Position numbers and translations under genes: made by a program
Shown: piece after piece, positions 1 through 6,140 of the stretch
Position numbering within the stretch: the first letter of the stretch is position 1
Layout: each line of letters opens with the position of its first letter
Notes under the pieces: model-generated
Told to the model about the DNA's origin: nothing
Seen by the model: the letters and a program-made list of their open reading frames with translations, nothing else
The model's database searches: none
Origin: Chloroflexota bacterium
GTDB taxonomy: Bacteria > Chloroflexota > UBA6077
Length of the DNA stretch: 7,071 nt
Reading direction: 5' to 3'
Assembly: GCA_021806765.1 (NCBI GenBank)
Contig: JAJZQR010000278.1
Span: 1 to 7,071 of the forward strand

Positions 1-97
1 TTGCTGTTTCGGGTTCAAGGTAAGTGTCCTCATACCTCAAGTATGGCGGACATTTTCCCTGAGCAGTTAAACCGGACATTTTCCCTGAGCAGTGACA
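1..97. mobile_element. Putative terminus of an IS21-like insertion sequence (body outside window)
   Basis: Read on the - strand from position 97, the sequence begins TGTCACTGCTCAGGG and contains two copies of one 21-bp block. Repeated blocks of this kind, with a TG...CA boundary, are characteristic of IS21-family termini, where they serve as transposase binding sites. No transposase coding sequence is visible in these 97 bases, so the element would extend to the left of the window. The boundary at 97 is inferred from the TGACA ending and from the change to promoter sequence just after it. The family assignment is inference. Another IS family, or a non-mobile repeat pair, is possible. Confidence 0.4.
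47..93. repeat. Two exact 21-bp direct repeats, period 26 bp
   Basis: Copies at 47-67 and 73-93 are identical over 21 bp. Each starts CGGACATTTTCC and ends CTGAGCAGT. They are separated by TAAAC (68-72). The repeat is read directly from the sequence. A role as transposase binding sites at an insertion sequence end is inferred. Confidence 0.93.
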
Positions 98-114
98 AGA
101 GCTGATAAAAAGGG

Positions 115-143
115 TTGACAAGGCGGCGGGCGGGCGGTAGAAT
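115..143 (+). promoter_or_regulatory. Sigma-70-type promoter of the suf operon
   Basis: A perfect -35 hexamer TTGACA (115-120) is followed by exactly 17 bp and a -10 hexamer TAGAAT (138-143, one mismatch to TATAAT). The spacer is extremely GC-rich (GGCGG/GGGCGG runs), which may make melting depend on activation or supercoiling. An A-rich stretch (GATAAAAA) lies just upstream of the -35. Transcription would be expected to start near 150, leaving a leader of about 65 nt before sufC. It is the only convincing promoter seen in the window and would serve the whole operon. Confidence 0.85.
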
Positions 144-150
144 GGCCTCG

Positions 151-175
151 AAATCCGACGGTTTTAGTAGGAATT
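151..175 (+). promoter_or_regulatory. Candidate IscR/Rrf2-family operator
   Basis: The imperfect dyad is AAATCCGAC-N7-GTAGGAATT. The two 9-bp halves agree at 7 of 9 positions when one is reverse-complemented. The 9-7-9 layout, the YYGAC / GT.RR cores and the AT-rich centre follow the E. coli IscR type 1 site; by my alignment 18 of 25 positions fit that consensus. It begins 7 nt after the -10 element, at the expected transcription start, which suits repression by occlusion. Rrf2-family iron-sulfur sensors commonly control suf and isc operons. No regulator gene is in the window, so its identity (IscR-like, SufR-like) is open. A smaller overlapping dyad, TAGTA-N5-TACTA (165-179), could be an alternative core. 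Confidence 0.6.
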
Positions 176-188
176 ACTAGAGAGCGCG

Positions 189-202
189 GCCGGTTCACCG
201 GC
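189..202 (+). other. Small 5'-UTR hairpin before the sufC ribosome site
   Basis: GCCGG (189-193) pairs perfectly with CCGGC (198-202) across a TTCA loop, giving a 5-bp all-GC stem four bases upstream of the sufC Shine-Dalgarno sequence AGGAG (207-211). It may stabilise the transcript's 5' end or tune ribosome access. It has no U tract and is not a terminator. A function is only inferred, since short GC hairpins arise by chance in GC-rich DNA. Confidence 0.4.
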
Positions 203-215
203 TGGTAGGAGAGAG

Positions 216-1017
<802 letters not shown>

Positions 1018-1037
<20 letters not shown>

Positions 1038-2421
1038 CATCGGCGTGGGCGATTACAAGTACGGCTTCCACGATCCGGAGGACTACGCATTCAAAGGCCA
1101 GCGTGGCCTCTCGGAGAAGGTGGTCGAGGAGATCAGCCGGATGAAGGGCGAGCCGGACTGGATGCGCGATTTCCGGCTGAAGGCCTACCACCACTTCCAG
1201 GCACGGCCGGTGCCGACCTGGGGTGCCGACCTCTCGGAGATCGACTTCGACAACATCTTCTACTACGTCCGCCCCACCGACAAGCAGGGGAAGACGTGGG
1301 AGGAGGTGCCGGAGTACATCAAGAACACCTTCGACAAGCTGGGCATCCCCGAGGCCGAGAGGAAGTTCCTCGCCGGCGTATCGGCCCAGTACGAGTCGGA
1401 GGTGGTGTACCACTCCATCCGGGAGGAGCTGACCAGCAAGGGCGTCATCTTCCTGGACATGGACTCCGGACTCCGGGAGTATCCAGACGTCGTTCGCGAG
1501 TACTTCGGGACGGTGATCTCCAACAACGACAACAAGTTTGCCGCCCTGAACAGCGCCGTGTGGAGCGGCGGAAGCTTCATCTACGTGCCCAAGGGCGTCA
1601 AGGTGGATATCCCCCTGCAGGCCTACTTCCGGATCAACGCCGAGAACATGGGGCAGTTCGAGCGGACCCTGATCATCGCCGACGAGGGCAGCTTCGTCCA
1701 CTACATCGAGGGCTGCACGGCCCCCATCTACTCCACGGACTCCCTGCACTCGGCCGTGGTCGAACTGGTTGCCAGGCCCGGCGCCACCATCCGCTACACC
1801 ACCGTTCAGAACTGGAGCAAGAACGTCTACAACCTGGTGACCAAGCGGGCCTTCGCCTACGAGGGGGCGGCCGTCGAGTGGATCGACGGCAACCTGGGCA
1901 GCAAGATCACCATGAAGTACCCTGCCGTCTACCTTATGGGCGAGGGGGCCAGGGGAGAGATCCTCTCCATCGCCTTCGCCGGCAAGGGCCAGGTGCAGGA
2001 CGCCGGCGGCAAGGTGGTGCACAGGGCGCCCGGCACCACCAGCACCGTCACCAGCAAGTCCATCAGCAAGGACGGCGGACGGGCCAGCTACCGGGGGCTG
2101 CTGAAGGTGCACGACGGCGCCAAGGGGGCAAGGAGCAACGTCCGGTGCGACGCACTGCTCCTTGACGAGCGCTCCCGGACCGACACCTACCCTTACATCG
2201 AGATCGACGAGGACCAGGTCGAGATCGGCCACGAGGCGACGGTCAGCAAGATCGGGGAGGAGCAGCTCTTCTATCTGATGAGCCGAGGCATCAGCGAGAA
2301 CGACGCCATCATGATGATCGTGAACGGCTTCATCGAGCCCTTCACCAAGGAGCTCCCGATGGAGTACGCGGTGGAGCTAAACCGCCTGATCCAGCTCGAG
2401 ATGGAAGGCAGCGTGGGGTGA
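1018..2421 (+). CDS. sufB: SufB, Fe-S cluster scaffold protein
   Basis: Scaffold subunit of the SufBCD complex, where sulfur delivered by the desulfurase is built into a nascent Fe-S cluster. The 467-residue protein has the conserved SufB beta-helix and C-terminal sequence: [23 protein letters not shown] with Cys233 (matching the sulfur-accepting E. coli Cys254), and NVRCDALL with Cys377 (matching E. coli Cys405 at the SufB-SufD cluster site). Next come YPYIEI, the [14 protein letters not shown] block and the terminal helices that bind SufC. Cys233 and Cys377 are the only cysteines, and the N-terminal CxxCxxxC motif found in some SufB proteins is absent. ATG 1018 lies within the end of sufC (20-nt overlap) and follows a purine-rich AGGTGGAGGAG stretch (1006-1016). 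The stop codon is 7 nt before sufD. Confidence 0.97.
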
Positions 2422-2428
2422 GAAGCCA

Positions 2429-3772
2429 ATGAGCGTGGAAGCAAAGAGCATGACGAAGAATGGGGGCTTCTCCGAGGAGGCCCTCCTGGAGCTGTCCTGG
2501 TCCAAGAACGAGCCTGGCTGGCTGCGCGATATGCGGCTGGAGGCCTGGCGCGGGTACGAGCGGATGGCCATCCCGTCCAGGAAGGAGGAGGAGTGGCGCA
2601 GGACCGACATCAGCCTCCTGGAGCTGGGGGCGGCGATCCCCTTTGCGCCGCCGGTGGAGCCCGTCGCCCGGCTCGAGGATCTGCCAGTTCAACTGCGCTC
2701 CGCTCTGGGCGGCAACGAGGGTAGGGGCGGCCTTCTGGTCCACCAGAACTCCAGCGGGAGTCATCGCTGGCTGACTCCGGAGCTGTCTGCCAGGGGAGTG
2801 GTCCTGACCGACCTGGACACCGCCGTGCGAGAGCACCCCGAGCTAGTGAAGGCCCACCTGGGTTCACAGGTTCTACCCGAGGAGGGCAAGTTCACCGCCC
2901 TGCACTACGCCTTCTGGAGCGGCGGAGCCTTCGTCTACGTGCCGCGGAACGTCGAGGTGGAGCTTCCGATCCAGGCGATGAGCTGGGCCGACCGCGAGGG
3001 GCTGGCGGTCATGCCCCACACCTTGATAGTGTTGGAGGAGGGCGCGGGCCTGGTCTTCGTGGATGAGTTCGCCTCTCCCGAAGGGGCTGGACCGACCCTG
3101 GCCAACAGCGTGGTCGAGCTGTCGCTGGGTCCGGGCTCGCGGCTGCAGTACGTGGCGCTGCAGCGGTGGGGTCAATCGGTGTACGGCCTCGGCACTCAGA
3201 GGGCAGAGGTGAGGCGCGACGCCACCCTGTCCTCCCTCTCCGTGGTCCTAGGGAGCCGGATGACCAAGTCCTGGGTGGACTCCCGACTGGTGGAGCCAGG
3301 CGCCAGCGTGGCGATGACCGGCATCATGTTCGCCGACGGCAAGCAGCGGTTCCACCACCACACCCTGCAGGACCACCAGGCGCCCAACACCACCAGCGAC
3401 CTGCTGTTCAAGGCGGCCCTGGCGGACCACTCTCGGTCGGAGTACTCCGGCCTGATCCGGGTGCATCCAGACGCCCAGAAGACAGACGCCTACCAGGCGA
3501 ATCGGAACCTGTCTCTCAGTGAGCACGCTCGGGCCGACTCCATGCCGAAACTGGAGATCGCGGCCAACGACGTGCGCTGTACCCACGGGGCAACGGTGGG
3601 TCCCATCGACCCTGAGCAGCTGTTCTATCTCATGGCGCGGGGCTTGCCTCGGCAGACGGCGGAGCGCATGATAGTGAGGGGCTTCTTCGAGCCTCTGGTG
3701 GAGAAGATCCCGCTCGAAGCGGTCCGAGAGCGGGTTCGCGAGGCGGTCGACCAGAAGTTGGCAGCGAGATAG
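2429..3772 (+). CDS. sufD: SufD, Fe-S cluster scaffold protein
   Basis: Paralogue of SufB that completes the SufB-SufC2-SufD scaffold; in E. coli it is needed for iron acquisition and cluster formation at the SufB-SufD interface. The 447-residue protein shows an N-terminal helical region with the SufD-like segment RKEEEWRRTDIS (about 51-62), the beta-helix core (FVYVPRNVEVELPIQA), and the diagnostic C-terminal block KTDAYQANRNLSLSE followed by DVRCTHGATVG. That block contains Cys384 and His386, the latter matching the interface histidine of E. coli SufD (His360). The DPEQLFYLMARGL helix follows. Cys384 is the only cysteine. The SD for ATG 2429 is weak (GGGGTGAGAAG), so re-initiation by ribosomes leaving sufB 7 nt upstream is likely. 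In-frame ATG 2450 is an alternative start. Confidence 0.95.
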   Translation: MSVEAKSMTKNGGFSEEALLELSWSKNEPGWLRDMRLEAWRGYERMAIPSRKEEEWRRTDISLLELGAAIPFAPPVEPVARLEDLPVQLRSALGGNEGRGGLLVHQNSSGSHRWLTPELSARGVVLTDLDTAVREHPELVKAHLGSQVLPEEGKFTALHYAFWSGGAFVYVPRNVEVELPIQAMSWADREGLAVMPHTLIVLEEGAGLVFVDEFASPEGAGPTLANSVVELSLGPGSRLQYVALQRWGQSVYGLGTQRAEVRRDATLSSLSVVLGSRMTKSWVDSRLVEPGASVAMTGIMFADGKQRFHHHTLQDHQAPNTTSDLLFKAALADHSRSEYSGLIRVHPDAQKTDAYQANRNLSLSEHARADSMPKLEIAANDVRCTHGATVGPIDPEQLFYLMARGLPRQTAERMIVRGFFEPLVEKIPLEAVRERVREAVDQKLAAR

Positions 3773-3781
3773 CTATCAGTC

Positions 3782-3809
3782 GTAGAGACGCGACACGTCG
3801 CGTCTCTAC
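3782..3809. repeat. Perfect 13-bp inverted repeat between sufD and sufS
   Basis: GTAGAGACGCGAC (3782-3794) is followed by AC and then its exact reverse complement (3797-3809), giving a 28-bp palindrome that could form a very stable hairpin. It begins 10 nt after the sufD stop and ends 4 nt before the GGAGGAGG ribosome site of sufS. No T tract follows, so it is not a canonical intrinsic terminator. The GTAGAGACG...CGTCTCTAC frame resembles dispersed palindromic intergenic repeats I associate with cyanobacterial and some other genomes; that resemblance is from memory. Possible roles are transcript processing or stabilisation that separates scaffold from desulfurase expression, or partial attenuation. 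Confidence 0.9.
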
Positions 3810-3821
3810 TCGGGAGGAGGC

Positions 3822-5087
3822 ATGGCGGAGCGCAAGGTGAAGACGACGACGTTTGACGTAGCCAGGATACGGCGGGACTTTCCCATATTGGAGCGCCAGG
3901 TCCGAGGCAAGCCTCTGGTCTACCTGGACAACGCTGCCACCTCCCAGAAGCCGCGGGTGGTGATCGACGCGATCACCCACTACTACGAGAGCTACAACTC
4001 CAACGTGCACCGCGGGATCCACACCTTGAGCGACGAGGCGACGGACGCCTACGAGCAGGCGCGGATGAAGGTTGCCCGGTTCATAAAGGCGAAGAGCCCC
4101 AGGGGGGTGGTCTTCGTCCGGAACGCCACCGAGGCGATCAACCTAGTGGCGATGGCGTGGGCCAGGAAGAAGCTGAAGCCCGGGGACGAGATCCTGCTGA
4201 GCCGGATGGAGCACCACAGCAACCTGATCCCGTGGCAGTTGGTGGCCAAGGAGACGGGCGCGAAGCTCCGCTTCATTTTTCTGAACCTCGACGGCACCAT
4301 GAACCTTTCGAACGTCGACGAGCTGATCAACGATCGCACCAGGCTGGTGGCCGTGAGCCACATGTCCAACGTCCTGGGGACTATCAACCCGATCCGGCAG
4401 CTGGCCGACCTTGCCCACGCCAAAGGGGCCCTTATGCTGGCGGATGGGGCTCAGAGCGTGCCCCACATGCCGGTGGACGTGGGGGAGCTGGGCTGCGACT
4501 TTATGGCCTTCTCGGGCCACAAGATGCTGGGACCGACCGGCATCGGCGTCCTCTACACCCGGGAGGAGCTGCTGGAGGCGATGGATCCCTTCATGGGTGG
4601 GGGCAACATGATCATGGAGGTATCCTGCGAGACGGCCACCTGGAATGAGATCCCCTACAAGTTCGAGGCGGGGACCCCCAACGTGGCCGGCGCGATCGGC
4701 CTCGGCGTCGCCATCGACTATCTGAACCGGCTGGGGATGGAGAGCGTCCGGCAGCACGAGATCGAGCTGACGGCCTATGCCCTGGAGAAGCTAGGCGAGG
4801 TGAAGGAGCTGCTGATCTTCGGGCCTCGCGACCCGCAGATCCGCGGAGGCGTAATCAGCTTCAACTTCCTGGACGTCCACCCCCACGACGTGGGGACCAT
4901 TCTGGACCAGGAGGGAGTGGCGATAAGAGCCGGCCACCACTGCTGCCAGCCGCTGATGAACTGGCTGGACGTGCCGGCCACGGCTCGTGTCAGCTTCTAC
5001 ATCTACAACACCAGGGACGAGGTCGACGTTCTGGTCGGTGCCCTGAACAAGGCCAAGGAGGTCATGGGTGGTTTCATCCTTGGATGA
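3822..5087 (+). CDS. sufS: SufS, group II cysteine desulfurase
   Basis: PLP-dependent enzyme that converts L-cysteine to L-alanine, holding the sulfur as a persulfide on its active-site cysteine and passing it to SufU. The 421-residue protein has the class V aminotransferase fold and SufS signatures: YLDNAATSQKP (34-44), NVHRGIHTLS (60-69), MEHHSN (129-134, with the histidine that stacks on PLP), ADGAQS (Asp208, Gln211 contact PLP), SGHKMLGPTG with Schiff-base Lys234, FEAGTPNVA, and RAGHHCCQPLM. By alignment to E. coli SufS Cys364, Cys374 is the active-site cysteine; the adjacent Cys375 is a second thiol where other SufS proteins I know have Ala. ATG 3822 follows the strong GGAGGAGG (3813-3820), so the gene can be translated independently of sufD across the 49-nt gap. 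The 3' end overlaps sufU by 20 nt. Confidence 0.97.
   Translation: MAERKVKTTTFDVARIRRDFPILERQVRGKPLVYLDNAATSQKPRVVIDAITHYYESYNSNVHRGIHTLSDEATDAYEQARMKVARFIKAKSPRGVVFVRNATEAINLVAMAWARKKLKPGDEILLSRMEHHSNLIPWQLVAKETGAKLRFIFLNLDGTMNLSNVDELINDRTRLVAVSHMSNVLGTINPIRQLADLAHAKGALMLADGAQSVPHMPVDVGELGCDFMAFSGHKMLGPTGIGVLYTREELLEAMDPFMGGGNMIMEVSCETATWNEIPYKFEAGTPNVAGAIGLGVAIDYLNRLGMESVRQHEIELTAYALEKLGEVKELLIFGPRDPQIRGGVISFNFLDVHPHDVGTILDQEGVAIRAGHHCCQPLMNWLDVPATARVSFYIYNTRDEVDVLVGALNKAKEVMGGFILG
5055..5061 (+). promoter_or_regulatory. Ribosome binding site of sufU, supporting the GTG start
   Basis: AAGGAGG inside the end of sufS lies 6 nt upstream of GTG 5068. A perfect Shine-Dalgarno at ideal spacing supports the GTG over the in-frame TTG at 5080. 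Placement inside sufS suggests coupled translation of desulfurase and acceptor. Confidence 0.85.
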
Positions 5088-5538
5088 CCTCTACAAAGAG
5101 ATAATCCTCGATCACTATCGCCATCCTCGCAATCGAGGCGTGGTGGAGAACCCGGACCTAGCCGCCCGGGGGCACAACCCTCTCTGCGGCGACCAGCTGG
5201 AGCTATCGCTGCGGCTGGAGGGCGACCGGATCGCCGACGTGAAGGTGACCGGGAAGGGGTGCTCCATCAGCCAGGCCTCGGCCTCGATGATGACTGAGCG
5301 GGTCAAGGGCGGCTCCTTCGCCGAGGTGCGGGAGGTGATCTCCACCTTCAAGGGGATGCTGCTGGGGGACCGAGAGCTGTCGGACGAGGAGTACGAGAAG
5401 CTGGGGGACCTGGAGGCCCTGGAGGGGGTGAAGGGGTACCCCGTGCGGATAAAGTGCGCGCTGCTGGCCTGGAACACCCTGCTGGAGGCGCTGGAGATGA
5501 AGTCGAAGGGCAAGGAAACCGGGGAGCATGCAAGGTAA
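5068..5538 (+). CDS. sufU: SufU, zinc-dependent sulfurtransferase for SufS
   Basis: SufU accepts the persulfide from SufS, in systems that lack SufE, and passes sulfur toward the scaffold. The 156-residue protein has the SufU zinc ligands Cys40 and Asp42 (NPLCGDQ), Cys65 (GKGCSIS) and Cys130 (RIKCALLAW), with no other cysteine. Two features separate it from the scaffold IscU: an insertion of about 20 residues between the second and third cysteines (around 99-121), and Lys129 immediately before the last cysteine, where IscU has histidine. The N-terminal LYKEIILDHYRHPRN motif is typical. GTG 5068 is supported by the AAGGAGG site. The first 20 nt overlap sufS. An ATG frame (5528) overlaps its last 11 nt, but the preferred sufT start lies further on. 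Confidence 0.96.
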   Translation: MVSSLDDLYKEIILDHYRHPRNRGVVENPDLAARGHNPLCGDQLELSLRLEGDRIADVKVTGKGCSISQASASMMTERVKGGSFAEVREVISTFKGMLLGDRELSDEEYEKLGDLEALEGVKGYPVRIKCALLAWNTLLEALEMKSKGKETGEHAR

Positions 5539-5596
5539 GAATCTCCGCAGCTTCTGGAACAGGGGAGCGAGACAGAGCCCGGCAGCGGCCTTTGAG

Positions 5597-5603
5597 AAGG
5601 AGG
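5597..5603 (+). promoter_or_regulatory. Ribosome binding site deciding the sufT start
   Basis: AAGGAGG lies 8 nt before GTG 5612. The competing ATG at 5528 is preceded only by GGGGAG one base away. The same AAGGAGG plus GTG arrangement is used for sufU, which favours GTG 5612 here. Confidence 0.75.
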
Positions 5604-5611
5604 TGGCGGAG

Positions 5612-5968
5612 GTGAGTGTTTCTTCCGATAATAGCCCCCAGGATACGGAGAAGGCGGCGGCCCCCCTCACACCCGAGGGGGTCATGGAGGCTCTCAAGGA
5701 CGTCTTCGATCCTGAGCTGGCCATCAACGTCGTGGAGCTGGGGCTGATATATGGGGTGGAGATCGAGGGCAGGTCGGTGGCGGTGAGGATGACCCTCACG
5801 AGCCCGGGCTGCCCCATCGGGCCGATGCTGCAGGCCATGGCGCGAGGAGCTATCACCAGGGTCTTCCCGGACGTCGAGGACGTCAAGGTGGACCTGGTGT
5901 GGAGTCCCCCGTGGGACCCCTACAAGATGGCCTCGGAAGAGGCCAAAGACATGCTGGGTATCTGGTAG
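5612..5968 (+). CDS. sufT: SufT, DUF59/MIP18-family Fe-S maturation protein
   Basis: SufT-type proteins have one DUF59 domain and assist Fe-S cluster maturation or delivery to targets; the exact chemistry is unsettled. From GTG 5612 the product is 118 residues: a short polar N-terminus, then the domain with FDPELAINVVELGLIY near residues 32-48, SPGCPIG with the single conserved Cys67, and the C-terminal WSPPWDPYKMASEEAKDMLGIW characteristic of the family. Starting at ATG 5528 instead gives 146 residues and overlaps sufU by 11 nt, but the added 28 residues show no domain similarity I recognise. The GTG start leaves a 73-nt sufU-sufT gap with no other feature. Similar DUF59 domains occur in PaaD and Mrp/ApbC proteins, but the suf context makes SufT the best call. 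It is the last gene of the operon. Confidence 0.9.
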   Translation: MSVSSDNSPQDTEKAAAPLTPEGVMEALKDVFDPELAINVVELGLIYGVEIEGRSVAVRMTLTSPGCPIGPMLQAMARGAITRVFPDVEDVKVDLVWSPPWDPYKMASEEAKDMLGIW

Positions 5969-6140
5969 GGGGTGCTCGGCTGATGACGGCCGGCATCTCT
6001 TGCGCCACCTTCTCCAGCCCATCTTGGCCATCAATGGCCGTGATCACCCGATAGCCTGCCTCCTCCAAGAGTATCTGCACCATCCCCAGCAGCTCCACGT
6101 CGTCGTCCACCACCAGCACCGACCTAGCCTTGCCTGCCAT
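5883..6140 (-). pseudogene. Truncated response-regulator receiver domain
   Basis: From ATG 6138-6140 the frame reads as a normal CheY-like receiver N-terminus: SVLVVDDD with acidic Asp12-Asp14, a first helix (VELLGMVQILLEEAGY) and TAIDGQDGLEKVAQEMPAVI ending at Ile53 (5982). A phospho-acceptor Asp would be expected about three residues later. Instead the frame runs on as unrelated proline- and arginine-rich sequence, antisense to the end of sufT, and stops at 5883. The phosphorylation site, the conserved Thr/Ser and Lys and any output domain are missing, so it should be inactive. A good SD (AAGGGG, complement of 6145-6150) and a 17-nt overlap with the kinase show it was once a proper cognate partner. 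Assembly error at about 5982 is the alternative. Confidence 0.8.

Noticed and set aside
1..30. 3' end of a tRNA gene (GGTTCAA resembling a T arm)
   Set aside because: No pairing partner for the T stem, no acceptor stem and no CCA; only a chance heptamer.
47..93. Start of a CRISPR array
   Set aside because: The two repeats are separated by only 5 bp, there are just two copies, and no cas genes are present.
165..179. TAGTA-N5-TACTA dyad as the main operator
   Set aside because: The overlapping 25-bp 9-7-9 dyad at 151-175 is longer and matches a known operator class; the shorter one is kept only as an alternative.
1296..2165. 289-codon alternative + frame inside sufB
   Set aside because: It is Arg/Gly/Gln/His-rich shadow translation of the sufB frame with no recognisable domain.
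3782..3809. Intrinsic terminator ending a sufCBD transcript
   Set aside because: The stem is strong but is followed by TCGGGAGG with no T run, and sufS has no promoter of its own that I can see.
4143..4757. 204-codon - strand frame opposite sufS
   Set aside because: It overlaps the PLP-binding core of sufS and shows only low-complexity His/Gln/Val sequence.
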